A stretch of 64,000 nt of DNA from CAYRVF01 sp964427535 (lineage in GTDB: Bacteria > Chloroflexota > Ktedonobacteria > Ktedonobacterales > JADMIN01). Both the position numbers and the translations under genes were made by a program. The stretch covers positions 1 to 64,000 of the forward strand of contig CAYRVF010000005.1 in assembly GCA_964427535.1 (NCBI GenBank), read 5' to 3'. Numbering within the stretch: position 1 is the stretch's first letter; each line of letters opens with the position of its first letter. The notes under the pieces were generated by a model. It saw nothing but the letters and a program-made list of their open reading frames with translations. It was not told where the DNA came from and did no database searches. This document shows positions 34,718 to 43,790 of the stretch, one piece after another.

Positions 34718-35776
34718 ATGGTTATCGTCGTACGCGAGGATGCCTCGCCTGACGAACGTGCGGAACTGATGCGCATGGCTTCGCGCGTGGCCGGCGGCGG
34801 TGTGCCCGCGGTGCTGCGTTGCGCGCTGGGCGAGGTCATGTGCTTCGACGCCCCGGGCATCACACCCGCGCTCCGACGTGAGCTTAGCGCACTGCCCGCA
34901 GTGGAGCGCGCGCTCAACGTGCCAACCCCCTATCAACTCGCCAGCCGGGCGGTCCAGCCTGGCAAGACGGTCGTGCGAGTGGGCGACGTGCTCATCGGCG
35001 GCTCTGAACCCGTGATAGTCGCCGGACCGTGTTCGGTAGAGAACGAGGAACAGATGCGCGAGGCGGCGACGTCCGCGCGGGCAGCCGGCGCCTCGATTCT
35101 GCGCGGTGGCGCCTTCAAGCCGCGCACCTCGCCCTACAGCTTTCAGGGGCTGGGCGTGGAAGGACTCGAGTTGCTTGCCCGTGCTGGACGCGCCGCCGGA
35201 ATGCCGGTCGTGACCGAAGTCATGGAGCCGGGGATGGTCGAGGTCGTGGCCGAGCACGCCGATATGCTGCAGGTAGGCAGCCGCAACATGCAGAATTACC
35301 CGCTCCTGCGCGAGGTCGGCAAGTCGGGCCGCCCGGTGCTGCTAAAGCGTGGATTCGCCGCGACTCTCGAAGAATGGCTTCTCGCGGCAGAGTACATCCT
35401 GGCGGAAGGCAACCCGAACGTCGTTCTGTGCGAGCGCGGCATCCGCAGCTTCGATCCGCAGACGCGCAATCAGCTCGATCTGACGTGCGTGCCACTGCTC
35501 AACCGGCTGACGCATCTGCCGGTGCTCGTCGACCCGAGCCACGGTACCGGGCGGCGCGAGCTGGTGCTGCCGATGGGCGTGGCGGCGATCGCGGCGGGCG
35601 CGGATGGCCTGATCGTCGAGATGCACCCGCACCCTGACGAAGCCCTCTCGGATAGCGCGCAGACTGTCGATCCGTTTACGCTGCGCCAGCTTGTACGCCG
35701 GGCGCGGGCGGTGCGGACGGCGCTCAGCGATGTGATGGCGGAGACCGACGAGGAGGATGAGGCGCTCGTCCGGTAG
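34718..35776 (+). CDS. aroF: 3-deoxy-7-phosphoheptulonate (DAHP) synthase
   Basis: A 352-aa first enzyme of the shikimate pathway, joining PEP and erythrose 4-phosphate. An N-terminal ferredoxin-like domain of about 80 residues (VIVVREDASPDERAELMRMA) precedes the TIM barrel, the type I-beta layout in which this domain gives Phe/Tyr feedback. Barrel motifs: PVIVAGPCSVENEEQM, LRGGAFKPRTSPYSFQGLG, LLKRGFAATLEEWLLAAEYI, VLVDPSHGTGRREL and VEMHPHPDEALSDSAQ. ATG 34718 is preceded by GAGGG and matches the usual family start MxIV; earlier in-frame starts (34706, 34619) are possible. It is controlled by the Tyr/Trp attenuator directly upstream. Confidence 0.95.
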   Translation: MVIVVREDASPDERAELMRMASRVAGGGVPAVLRCALGEVMCFDAPGITPALRRELSALPAVERALNVPTPYQLASRAVQPGKTVVRVGDVLIGGSEPVIVAGPCSVENEEQMREAATSARAAGASILRGGAFKPRTSPYSFQGLGVEGLELLARAGRAAGMPVVTEVMEPGMVEVVAEHADMLQVGSRNMQNYPLLREVGKSGRPVLLKRGFAATLEEWLLAAEYILAEGNPNVVLCERGIRSFDPQTRNQLDLTCVPLLNRLTHLPVLVDPSHGTGRRELVLPMGVAAIAAGADGLIVEMHPHPDEALSDSAQTVDPFTLRQLVRRARAVRTALSDVMAETDEEDEALVR

Positions 35777-35885
35777 TACGGGCTAGGCAACAGTTTCTAG
35801 CGAGGGTAGTATTCTTCTTGGTAGCGAACGAACACAACGGCGTGTTCGCGAGACGTGCTGGCCCTTCCAGAAGACGGGCGGTTGC

Positions 35886-36944
35886 ATGCAGACCTCTGAG
35901 CCTCCCAACTCTTCACGCGAAGGCGTGTCGCTGCGCAACGGTGAGCGTCACGCAGGCTCAGCTCCCTCGGCGCGACGCCGCCTATTGAGGCGTATCGTCG
36001 CAATTGCCCTCTCGATCGCGCTGCTCAGTGTGGTTCTGTATGGCGGGCTCTCGGCGTTTATCTCTACGCAGCTCGTGTACGCCCCACGCTCCCCGGTTCG
36101 CTCCTCGCCCGCCGCCTATGGGCTGAGCTACCATGATGTGACGTTTCCCGCGCGAACGGATCACCTGCGTATCGCCGGATGGTTCATCCCCGGCGTGCTG
36201 CCTGGGGGCGCTCTGACGGCACGGCGAACCCTCATACTGGTACATGGCACGCGCACTAATCGCGCGGATACAGGTGTCGGCGAGCTGCCGTTGAGTATCG
36301 CGCTGGCGAAGAGCGGTTTCGCCGTGCTGGCGTTCGACATGCGCGGCACCGGCGAGTCGGCGTCTGCCCCGCTCTCGATGGGCCAATTCGAGCAGCGCGA
36401 TGTGCTTGGCGCGGTCGACTTCCTCCGATCCGGACCACTGCCGTATCCCAGTCTCGGCAGGCCGCGCGCGATCGGCGGATGGGGCGTCTCGATGGGCGGC
36501 GCGACATTGCTTCTCGCGGCGGCGCGCGAACCCGCCATCCGTGCCGTCGTCAGCGACTCCGCATATGACGACGTGACACCCCTGCTCGACCAGCAACTTC
36601 CCAAACAGGCGCACCTGCCGCCGATCTTCACGCCGGGAGTGCTTGCCTCAGTCCATGCGCTCTACGGCATCGACCTCGCTCAGTCACGCCCACTGGGTGT
36701 GATCGGCCGCATCGCGCCCCGCCCATTGCTGCTGATTCATGGGGCAAGCGATACGCTTGTCTCGCCGTCCGATCTGTCGCGGCTCGCGGAGGCCGCCAGA
36801 CGAGCGCCAGGCGCGCGGGTCAGCACGTGGCTCGTGCCCGGCGCCGACCATGCGCAGTCGTACCACGTGACTGGCCAGCAGTACGTCGACCGGCTCACCA
36901 GCTTCTTCACTTCCGCGCTCGGCACAGACGGTCCATCTTCATAA
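35886..36944 (+). CDS. Membrane-anchored alpha/beta hydrolase
   Basis: A 352-aa hydrolase with an N-terminal membrane helix (IVAIALSIALLSVVLYGGLSA, residues about 37-57) and the catalytic domain outside. The fold is shown by RTLILVHGTRTNRADTG (oxyanion region), LAFDMRGTGESA, the nucleophile elbow GWGVSMGG with Ser in the centre, the Asp in LLIHGASDTLVSPSD and the His in VPGADHAQSY. It resembles the BEM46/YqkD-type esterases of unknown substrate. The ATG at 35886 follows GACGGGCGGTTGC, a weak ribosome binding site. Confidence 0.88.
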   Translation: MQTSEPPNSSREGVSLRNGERHAGSAPSARRRLLRRIVAIALSIALLSVVLYGGLSAFISTQLVYAPRSPVRSSPAAYGLSYHDVTFPARTDHLRIAGWFIPGVLPGGALTARRTLILVHGTRTNRADTGVGELPLSIALAKSGFAVLAFDMRGTGESASAPLSMGQFEQRDVLGAVDFLRSGPLPYPSLGRPRAIGGWGVSMGGATLLLAAAREPAIRAVVSDSAYDDVTPLLDQQLPKQAHLPPIFTPGVLASVHALYGIDLAQSRPLGVIGRIAPRPLLLIHGASDTLVSPSDLSRLAEAARRAPGARVSTWLVPGADHAQSYHVTGQQYVDRLTSFFTSALGTDGPSS

Positions 36945-37097
36945 GCCTCGCACGGACCCGCAATCGTCCACTCTCTCAGAGAACAGCGCGTGGCCGCGCC
37001 GTCTCACGTTCGTCTTATGATATGGAAGTCAGTCGTATAAGTGAACGCTGCATAGCATCGGCTGACGTGTATCGGCTATGGCGAGGAGCGCGGGCGG

Positions 37098-38336
37098 ATG
37101 TCGGACGGAGGGTATGCGGACGGAGAGGGCGCATACTGGGGCGGTGCCGGGCATGCTCCCGCCAAGCCAGACTGGGAAGATGCCGAGGACGTAGCGGACG
37201 ACGAGATGGGGTGGACGACGCCAGCATCGACGCCATCTCGCCGGCGCGGCTCTCCGGGCGCGGCAGGAATCGCCGTGCTCATCCTGCTGCTCGCGTTGGC
37301 GGGCGCCGCGGATTCCGCGCTGAACACGCGGTTCGGTCCCCCGTCGTCTGTGGCCGCGTACTGCGGTGCCTGGCAGCATCAGCAATATGGCACGGCTTAT
37401 GACGAGCTCGCGCCCACGGCACAGCGTAAGTATGCGCGGGTGGATTTCGTCGCATCGATGCGCACGCTGGACGCCGTCGAAGGGCCGGTTCGGAGTTGCT
37501 CTCTGGATTCCGTCCTCGGCGGGTTCAGTGGACTGCCGTGGGCGAGTCCGATGAGCCTCCCGATGGTGGTGACACGGCAGCAGCGGGGCAGGCTCACTGG
37601 AACGCTGACGCTCGCCAGCGGACACGGCACGTGGCGGGTAAGCGGCTTCGGCACGTCGCTGCTAGGCATAAATCTGGGGGCGCTCCAAGTCGCGCAGATG
37701 TATTGTGACGCGTTGCAGCGGAAGGACTACGCCGCCGCGTACCGGCTGCTGAGCGCGAGCGCCCGTCAGCAGCTTCCGCTGGCTGCCTTTGTCGCGGACG
37801 AGAAGACGCATGACACCCTCGACGGTGCCGTCCGCTCGTGTGCTATCGCCTCGCTGGGCACGCCAAACTCAGACACCACGGCGACACTCGGTCTGCGACT
37901 GGTGCGGGGCACGCTCAGTCCGAAGACCGGCACAGTGAGCCTGGCCGTCGAGAAGGGCGCCTGGCGCATCAGCGGTCTGGACCCGAGCGTGCGCGGCACC
38001 GATCTCAGCCCGCTCGACGCCGGGACGGCCTTCTGCGCCGATCTCGCCCGGCATGACCTGAACGGCGCCTACGCGCTCACCTCGCAGCGGTATCAGGAGA
38101 TCACGAGCCGCGAGGACTTCGGCGCGGCTTTCGATCTCGGCGCGGATTATACCTTCGGCACATGTCATCCCGATCTCGCGGGCTATACGGTCTCGAGCAC
38201 GAGCGCGAGGTACACGATGGTGTTCGCGCTTGTGCCAGCCGATGCCTGGGTAACGCCCGCATCGGGCACGCTCACGCTGAGCTTCGTGCGTGAGGGCAGC
38301 GCCTGGAAGCTCGACGACTACGCCGTCCAGTCGTAG
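37098..38336 (+). CDS. Membrane-anchored protein with three NTF2-like repeats
   Basis: A 412-aa protein. An acidic cytoplasmic segment of about 55 residues precedes one helix (GAAGIAVLILLLALAGAADS-like). Three homologous outside repeats of about 105 residues follow, each starting with a pattern A-x-x-[YF]-C-x-x-x-x-x-x-x-x-x-A-Y (AAYCGAWQHQQYGTAYDELA, AQMYCDALQRKDYAAAYRLL, AGTAFCADLARHDLNGAYAL) and ending in a W-R/K-[IVL] strand (GTWRVSGFG, GAWRISGLD, SAWKLDDYA). Each repeat carries a second Cys (RSCSL, RSCAI, GTCHP), so one disulfide per repeat is likely. The layout suggests SnoaL/NTF2-like sensor or binding domains. The ATG at 37098 has AGGAG nine bases upstream. Function unknown. Confidence 0.78.
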   Translation: MSDGGYADGEGAYWGGAGHAPAKPDWEDAEDVADDEMGWTTPASTPSRRRGSPGAAGIAVLILLLALAGAADSALNTRFGPPSSVAAYCGAWQHQQYGTAYDELAPTAQRKYARVDFVASMRTLDAVEGPVRSCSLDSVLGGFSGLPWASPMSLPMVVTRQQRGRLTGTLTLASGHGTWRVSGFGTSLLGINLGALQVAQMYCDALQRKDYAAAYRLLSASARQQLPLAAFVADEKTHDTLDGAVRSCAIASLGTPNSDTTATLGLRLVRGTLSPKTGTVSLAVEKGAWRISGLDPSVRGTDLSPLDAGTAFCADLARHDLNGAYALTSQRYQEITSREDFGAAFDLGADYTFGTCHPDLAGYTVSSTSARYTMVFALVPADAWVTPASGTLTLSFVREGSAWKLDDYAVQS

Positions 38337-38372
38337 CGGCGAGTGTCATATATCCAGACGCGATGGAGCGTG

Positions 38373-38570
38373 TCACTGCTCGACGGACACGTGGATATCG
38401 TCGGAGCGATTGAGCACGACGACGAGCGTGGTGTCTCCCGACCGCTGGTACCGCACGTCAACGCGCCCCTGGGCGTTTGCTGTCCATTGGGTGCGGAACC
38501 GTCCATTCGCTTTCCCGGCCGCGAACGCGAAACGATGTCTTTCGCAGGCATCGGTGTCGTCTTCAAAAGA
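38373..38570 (-). pseudogene. Possible gene remnant
   Basis: A 65-codon open frame immediately after the M24-family gene, in another frame: ACERHRFAFAAGKANGRFRT, WTANAQGRVDVRYQRSGD and TTLVVLNRSDDIHVSVEQ. Its composition is protein-like, but no ATG, GTG or TTG is near its beginning. It may be the C-terminal end of a lost gene. Family not recognised. Confidence 0.3.
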
Positions 38571-38577
38571 CTACGAG

Positions 38578-39792
38578 TCACGCCCGGACGATGAGCCAGT
38601 CGAGGTCGCGCGGGATCGCATGTGAGAGCACCTCGTTGCCGTGCTGCTTCACCAGCACATCGTCGTTCAGCCGGAAGCCCCCTTCTCCCTGAAGGTAGAC
38701 GGCGGGCTCCACGTTGTGGACCATGTTCGTCCGCAGCACGGACGTCGAGACGGGATGCAGAATGGGCTGCGCGCTGTGGTTGATCGCCTGAAAACCCAGG
38801 CCGTGCCCTAGGCCGTGCTTGAACTCCTCGCCGAAGCCCGCGCGGTCCATCACCTGGCGGGCGGTGCTGTCGGCGTCTCGCCCGTTCGTGCCATCACGGA
38901 TGACCCTGAGTGCGGCGTGTTGCGCGGCCACGCAGGCGTTGTGTACCATGCGCCACGTCTCGCTCGCCTCGCCGACGAAGAATGTCCGTGTCAGTTCCGC
39001 CCAGTACCCGTTAAGGTTAACCTCTAACTGCACGTTAACGGTGTCGCCATGCTCAAGCGTGCGATTGCTCGTCAGGTTATAGGCCTTGTAGGCATCGGCC
39101 GCGCGCGGGCCGGACATGACATGCACGTATGGCAGCACTCGATGCGCGCCCGGCACGGCGAAGCCAGTCAGTAGCATCGTCGACGACGCGGCCGCGCTGA
39201 CGGCGGCTTCCGTCGCGCCGATCTGGATGGCGGCGCGGGCAGCCTCGAAGCCCTCGCGTGCCACGCCGACACAGCGGCGTATCCACGCCACCTCGGCCTC
39301 CGTCTTGATCGCGGCAACCTCTTCGAGAATGCCTGTCGCATCCTTCTGCTTGGCGACAGGCAGCAGGTCGGAGAAGAGCGCGAGCATGTTCGGGCCCGGC
39401 GCGCCAATTTGGGTGTACGCGGTGACGATGGGCTCTTTGCCCCCTTCGTAGCCAATCGTCGATGTTCCCGACACCCCCGCGGACGTGAAGAGCTCGCGCA
39501 TCGGCTCGCGTGCCGCCGAGAGTGTGTCGCTGATCATCGTCAGCGTCTCTTCGGCGTAGGTGCGGACCTCGACGGCGACATCCGGTGGCACGAGGTCGAC
39601 TTCATCCTCAGGCAGCGCGAGTCGTACCTCCAGATGATCGGGGCGGTCCTTCGTGAGCACGCAGAAGGTATTGCCGAGGACGGGCAAATAGCCTGTCAGC
39701 ATGACCACGTTCTGGGGCATGCGGCAGACGAGCACCTCGATGCCCTCGCGAATCATGTGCTCGAGGAGCAATCGCGCGCGATCGGAGTCCAT
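38578..39792 (-). CDS. M24 (creatinase/prolidase-fold) family protein with altered metal site
   Basis: A 404-aa protein with a creatinase N-terminal domain (MIREGIEVLVCRMPQNVVML) and a pita-bread M24 domain. Of the five metal ligands of M24 aminopeptidases only two are clearly kept: His in EFKHGLGHGLGF and Glu in MVHNVEPAVYLQ. The first Asp is Gln (VNVQLEVNLNGYW), the second Asp is Glu (WAELTRTF) and the last Glu is Asn (GGFRLNDDVLV). That pattern suggests a metal-independent creatinase-like amidohydrolase or a changed substrate rather than a prolidase. It lies downstream of the GMC dehydrogenase operon on the same strand, separated by a 125-base gap with a repeat. Substrate unknown. Confidence 0.85.
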   Translation of the reverse strand: MDSDRARLLLEHMIREGIEVLVCRMPQNVVMLTGYLPVLGNTFCVLTKDRPDHLEVRLALPEDEVDLVPPDVAVEVRTYAEETLTMISDTLSAAREPMRELFTSAGVSGTSTIGYEGGKEPIVTAYTQIGAPGPNMLALFSDLLPVAKQKDATGILEEVAAIKTEAEVAWIRRCVGVAREGFEAARAAIQIGATEAAVSAAASSTMLLTGFAVPGAHRVLPYVHVMSGPRAADAYKAYNLTSNRTLEHGDTVNVQLEVNLNGYWAELTRTFFVGEASETWRMVHNACVAAQHAALRVIRDGTNGRDADSTARQVMDRAGFGEEFKHGLGHGLGFQAINHSAQPILHPVSTSVLRTNMVHNVEPAVYLQGEGGFRLNDDVLVKQHGNEVLSHAIPRDLDWLIVRA

Positions 39793-39863
39793 ATGCGTTC
39801 GTCCTTGAGTGTTTGTCTGGCGACAGTCAATGTTACAGTGGCGCGCTGGCGCTCGCGTCTTTC

Positions 39864-39910
39864 CCTCTCTGTCACCGTCAGGTGGGGGAGAGGGTCAGAG
39901 AGAGGGGGCC
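39864..39910. repeat. GC-rich palindromic repeat
   Basis: CCCTCTCTGTCACCGTCAGG followed by a partly complementary GGGGGAGAGGGTCAGAGAGA, between two co-directional genes. Part of the same dispersed family as 9332-9535 and 63109-63162. Confidence 0.6.
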
Positions 39911-39917
39911 GCGACCA

Positions 39918-41717
39918 TCACCCGTTGTTGCCAATGGCCAGCCCACCGGCGCCAACCTTCGGCTTCGGACGTTGCCATTTGAGATGGGGCACGCCCCGGC
40001 CTGCCGTGCCCCAGGGCGACATGTCGTAGCGCATGGGAACATCTCCCTGATAGAAGTCGGTCTTCTCTCGTGAGAGCACATTCTCGCGCTCATGTGCCAG
40101 GTAGTCCACAAATCGAGCCGCGAGTGCCTGGATGGTGAGGCCAGGGTTGGCGGAGCCCTGCGTGACGAAGACGCTGCCGTCGCAGATCCACAGGTTGGGG
40201 ATGTCGTGCGTCTGGTGCCACTTGTTCACGACGGAGGTGCGCGGATCGTTGCCCATGCGCGCCCCGCCGACGAGGTGGGCGTAGCGCGGCTCCTGCACGA
40301 TGTCGGTCGCGCCCGCCGCCGACATGATCTCCATCGTCTTCTTCACGCCCCAGTCGATCAGCTTCTTGTCGTTCTCGTGCAGATCAAAATTGATGTGCGC
40401 GACGGGCAGCCCGTGGGCATCTGTGACGTCGGAGAGCGTGACGCGGTTGTCCTCCCACGGCAGGATCTCGCCGAGGAAGCCCCATGCGGAATAGTGGTTA
40501 TAGTCCATCAGCGCGCGGCGCATGCCCCAGCCCCATGCGCCCTTTGCGATGATCATCTGCTTGGCGAAGGCGATGGGCAACGGGCCGACCGTCTGAATCG
40601 CGAAGCCGCGTGCGAAACCCCGTTTGGGGTCCGTCTCATAGAAATGCTCGGTGAGCGCGTTCGCGGGCGGCGCCTTGTACATCCGCACCGGCTCGTCGAA
40701 CCGGCCCAGAATGACGTTGCCCGCCTGCACCATGAGGTAGCGCCCGACTGTGCCGCTGGAGTTCGCCAGCCCCTGCTCGGAGCCGTTGCAGGCCGAGAGC
40801 ATCAGCAGCCGGGGCGTCTCGATGGCATAGCCGGCGACGATCACGTTGCGGGCCTTTTGCTCCCGCGGGTTGCCGTCTTCGTCGAAGTACGTCACGCCCG
40901 TCACGAGGCCGTCCTTGCCCATGTTGATGCGCGCGACCATGCTATTCGCGCGAATCTCGGCGCCGTGCCGGATGGCGTCAGGGACGTGGCTGTAGAGCGT
41001 GCTCTGCTTCGCGCCGACCTTGCACCCTTGAATGCAGAACCCGCGATAGATGCAGTGCGGACGATCGGCGTGCGATCCGGCGTTGATCGCGACCGGGCCG
41101 CCTGCCACCACCGGAATGCCCATCGCGGTGCAACCCGTGACAAGTGAAGATGCGACGCCGCCGATCGGATGCGGCCCGTAAGGGTAGCCATGCGGGTCGC
41201 CCCAGGGGAAATATGCCGGGCCGGAGACGGGAATCTCTCTCTCCATCAACGCGTAATACGGCTTGAGCTCGTCGTAGCTGATGGGCCAGTCCTCGGCGAC
41301 GCCGTCCTCGGAGCGCACGCGGAAATCGGACGGGTGGAAGCGCGGCGTAAAACCCGCCCAGTGGACCGAGCCGCCGCCGACGCCTCGGCCACTGTTGTTC
41401 GCGCCGAGCGTAATCGGGTCCTCGCCGCCGGTGATGCGCAGGTCGTTCCAGTAGAGGCCGTGCGAGCCAGCTTCGTCGCTCACCCAGTCGCGCTCGACAT
41501 CCCAGAAGGGACCGGCGTCGAAGCCGACGACGCTGAAGCCCGAGCGGGCGAGCCGCTGCACGAGCACGCCGCCCGCCGAGCCGACGCCCACGACGACAAA
41601 GTCGACTTCTTCAGTGTGCGCGTAGCGGCGCATTGGCGTTTCGACGCGCTGGAGCGGGCCGAGCGTGTGCTCGCCGGGCGCGGGCGGCTGAAATGCGCCA
41701 AATAATGGCTTCTTCAT
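39918..41717 (-). CDS. GMC-family flavin dehydrogenase large subunit
   Basis: A 599-aa FAD oxidoreductase like the large subunit of membrane gluconate/sorbitol dehydrogenases. FAD-binding motif VVVGVGSAGGVLVQRLARSG (about 41-60), LGANNSGRGVGGGSVHWAGF, the Cys-rich HCIYRGFCIQGCKVGAKQS, and the GMC C-terminal signature with probable catalytic His in LVGGARMGNDP and the Asn in SANPGLTIQALAAR. No signal peptide or Tat motif is seen. It follows its probable small subunit (70 bases) and a membrane protein in a leftward operon; the large subunit would oxidise a sugar or alcohol and pass electrons to the membrane. No cytochrome c subunit is present, so the electron acceptor is unclear. Confidence 0.92.
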   Translation of the reverse strand: MKKPLFGAFQPPAPGEHTLGPLQRVETPMRRYAHTEEVDFVVVGVGSAGGVLVQRLARSGFSVVGFDAGPFWDVERDWVSDEAGSHGLYWNDLRITGGEDPITLGANNSGRGVGGGSVHWAGFTPRFHPSDFRVRSEDGVAEDWPISYDELKPYYALMEREIPVSGPAYFPWGDPHGYPYGPHPIGGVASSLVTGCTAMGIPVVAGGPVAINAGSHADRPHCIYRGFCIQGCKVGAKQSTLYSHVPDAIRHGAEIRANSMVARINMGKDGLVTGVTYFDEDGNPREQKARNVIVAGYAIETPRLLMLSACNGSEQGLANSSGTVGRYLMVQAGNVILGRFDEPVRMYKAPPANALTEHFYETDPKRGFARGFAIQTVGPLPIAFAKQMIIAKGAWGWGMRRALMDYNHYSAWGFLGEILPWEDNRVTLSDVTDAHGLPVAHINFDLHENDKKLIDWGVKKTMEIMSAAGATDIVQEPRYAHLVGGARMGNDPRTSVVNKWHQTHDIPNLWICDGSVFVTQGSANPGLTIQALAARFVDYLAHERENVLSREKTDFYQGDVPMRYDMSPWGTAGRGVPHLKWQRPKPKVGAGGLAIGNNG

Positions 41718-41786
41718 CGGAATATATCCTTACTCATCCACCTGATCGAGGCTGAGATGTTCTTTTGGTGCCCGCTTGCCTCGCGG

Positions 41787-42635
41787 CTAGTGTGTGCCGG
41801 ACTGCCCTATCTGCCCATGGAACTGCGCCTCTTCGTTGCTCACTAGCCCGATAGGCTCGTAGACGTCCGAGAGCGAATCGGGCGGTGCATCCCACTCGTA
41901 GCGCACTTCCTCGACTTCCCACGGCTCGGGATAGCCGTGCTGCAGGCGCATATACCCGCGTGGATAGGCTGGACCGCCGAAGCCAATCTCATCCCAGGCG
42001 GACGGATGGGCGTAGTAGACCGAGACGACATCCGTCAAAAGCAGCACCCACACGTGCCGCACGTCGCCGCCCATCTGGTCCCAGTATTCCTGCCCTGCTG
42101 GCGGCTTGCAGTCGTGCAGCGTCTTGAGCACGTCGTCCTGCTCGCGATGGCCTAGGTCCACGAAGCTCTTGCCGTAGAGATGTTGCGCGATGGCCTGGAT
42201 GCCCTTCATCGCGAGGCGGTACATCTCGTCTTCCTCAGGGAGGTCCTCGTAGCGATAGCCGTCGATCTTGTGGGTTCGCAGCTTCTCGTCGATGAACGGC
42301 ACGATCGGGATGCGGTGCGCGGGGTCGCGGTCATCCTGCGGCAGCAGCCGGTTGACGATCGCCTCGATAAGTGGCAGTTCTTCGTCCGTGAAGAACTGGA
42401 TGTCCGGAATCTCATTGACGCGCTTGAGCACGACATCGCGCGTCGCGGCGTCCCAGTAACTCTGTTGCGACAGAGTGGAGAAGCCGGGATAGTAGCCTGG
42501 CTGGAGCTTTGGCGGCAGAGGTTGCCCCGTCGCCGGGTCGCGCGGCAATGAGCGCGGATCAATGTATTGCCGGCTCCCGTTCTCCGACCCAGGCTCCGCT
42601 GTGACTCCCAGACGCTCCATCTCGCTCAGACCCAT
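41787..42635 (-). CDS. Gluconate 2-dehydrogenase subunit 3-like protein
   Basis: A 282-aa small-subunit homologue. The family region begins at FFTDEELPLIEAIVNRLLPQ, a typical subunit 3 start, with IPIVPFIDEKLR and GKSFVDLGHREQDDVLKTL following. The last 90 residues (VLLLTDVVSVYYAHPSAWDE) fit the same family. No Tat signal peptide is visible, unlike most periplasmic examples, and the first 60 residues are polar. The ATG at 42635 has GAGGAGG upstream and overlaps the stop of the previous gene (TGATG), indicating translational coupling. It probably forms a complex with the GMC large subunit downstream. Confidence 0.88.
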   Translation of the reverse strand: MGLSEMERLGVTAEPGSENGSRQYIDPRSLPRDPATGQPLPPKLQPGYYPGFSTLSQQSYWDAATRDVVLKRVNEIPDIQFFTDEELPLIEAIVNRLLPQDDRDPAHRIPIVPFIDEKLRTHKIDGYRYEDLPEEDEMYRLAMKGIQAIAQHLYGKSFVDLGHREQDDVLKTLHDCKPPAGQEYWDQMGGDVRHVWVLLLTDVVSVYYAHPSAWDEIGFGGPAYPRGYMRLQHGYPEPWEVEEVRYEWDAPPDSLSDVYEPIGLVSNEEAQFHGQIGQSGTH

Positions 42636-43702
42636 CACGCCCTCCTCAAGAAACTCGCGAGCAGACCCAGAAAGCCCGTCGCGGCATAGAGCAACGGCGC
42701 GAAGATGGGCGGCCCATAGAGAACGTTGTAGAGCCAGTGGCTGAGGCGGCCGGGCCGCCGCGCAACGCCGCGCACGTGATACAAGAACCCGATGCCGCCG
42801 TCGAGCAGCGCGAGCGCCGAGGCGACCGGCAGAACCGTATGTGCCGCCCTCTTGCTGAAGATGGAGGCTACTCCGGCGATGATGACGAACGGCGAGAGCA
42901 CGACCGGCGTGTATTGCGCCCAGTAGCGGTAGCCTGTCTTGTAATGTGAATAGAGCGCTTCGAGGCCGTTGAGCAGCGCCGAGATGGCGGCCGCCCCACC
43001 AAGGAGCTGCTGGAGTCGGGCTTCGCGCAGGTCGCGCTCGACGGCGATTTCTTCGCGGGTCACACGCCTGGGCAACACACGCGCGAGTGGGTGCGGCGCC
43101 GCGCCGACAGCGGCAGACGACGGTAGCGCGTACTCGGGATCGTCTTCGCGGCGCAAGAATGACGCGATCACTCCCAGGAAACCGCCGATGCCGAGCAGCA
43201 GCGGCGCGAAAAGCGGCGGCCCCATGATGACGTTGAAGACCGGTATCCGCCAGCCGCCGGGCTTGCGCTGGATGCCGCGAATGTGGAAGATGAAGCCGAG
43301 CGTGCCGTCGCCAAGCAGCAGCCACGAGGCCAGCGGCAGTGCTGAGCGAGCGGCCCGCCTGCTGACGGCACTGAGCGCGCCCGCACCCGCGAGCGCGGCG
43401 CTCAGGACGACGGGACTATACATCACGCGCTGGCCATAGCTGCCCCGATAATGCTCGTATGCGACCTCAAGGCCACCGAGCAGCCCTGACATGCCCGCGA
43501 CGAGCGCCAGGCCGCGTTGAAAGCGACCCTCGCGCAGATAGTGCTCGATGACGTGCGCCTCGGAGATCATCTCGCGCGGGAAGGTCCGGCGCTCGTCACA
43601 TGTGCGCGGCATCAATGACGGAAGGGCTTTGTGCCCATCGTGGCTGGCGTGTATGTCGGCGCGGAGGCGCTGCGCTGGCCGTTCTGGAGTTCTTACGGCC
43701 AT
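42635..43702 (-). CDS. Integral membrane protein built of two duplicated halves
   Basis: A 355-aa protein of two homologous halves. Compare GLLGGLEVAYEHYRGSYGQR with ALLNGLEALYSHYKTGYRYW, SRRAARSALPLASWLLLGDG with SKRAAHTVLPVASALALLDG, and GFIFHIRGIQRKPGGW with GFLYHVRGVARRPGRL. Both halves then end in GPPxFAPLL plus a Gly-rich helix and SFLRR. Four helices per half are likely. The conserved His in HIRG/HVRG and EHY/SHY could bind heme or a quinone, but this is speculation. It is the first gene of the dehydrogenase operon and is coupled to the subunit 3 gene, so it may be the membrane anchor or electron acceptor. GAGGAG precedes the ATG at 43702. Confidence 0.8.
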   Translation of the reverse strand: MAVRTPERPAQRLRADIHASHDGHKALPSLMPRTCDERRTFPREMISEAHVIEHYLREGRFQRGLALVAGMSGLLGGLEVAYEHYRGSYGQRVMYSPVVLSAALAGAGALSAVSRRAARSALPLASWLLLGDGTLGFIFHIRGIQRKPGGWRIPVFNVIMGPPLFAPLLLGIGGFLGVIASFLRREDDPEYALPSSAAVGAAPHPLARVLPRRVTREEIAVERDLREARLQQLLGGAAAISALLNGLEALYSHYKTGYRYWAQYTPVVLSPFVIIAGVASIFSKRAAHTVLPVASALALLDGGIGFLYHVRGVARRPGRLSHWLYNVLYGPPIFAPLLYAATGFLGLLASFLRRA

Positions 43703-43790
43703 GTGCGCTGCTCCTCGCCGTCAAGGCGCATACCTCTCATCTGCATTGTGTATGTCCCCCTGGTAGTCGTCGTTCTGCCGGAATCTGGCG

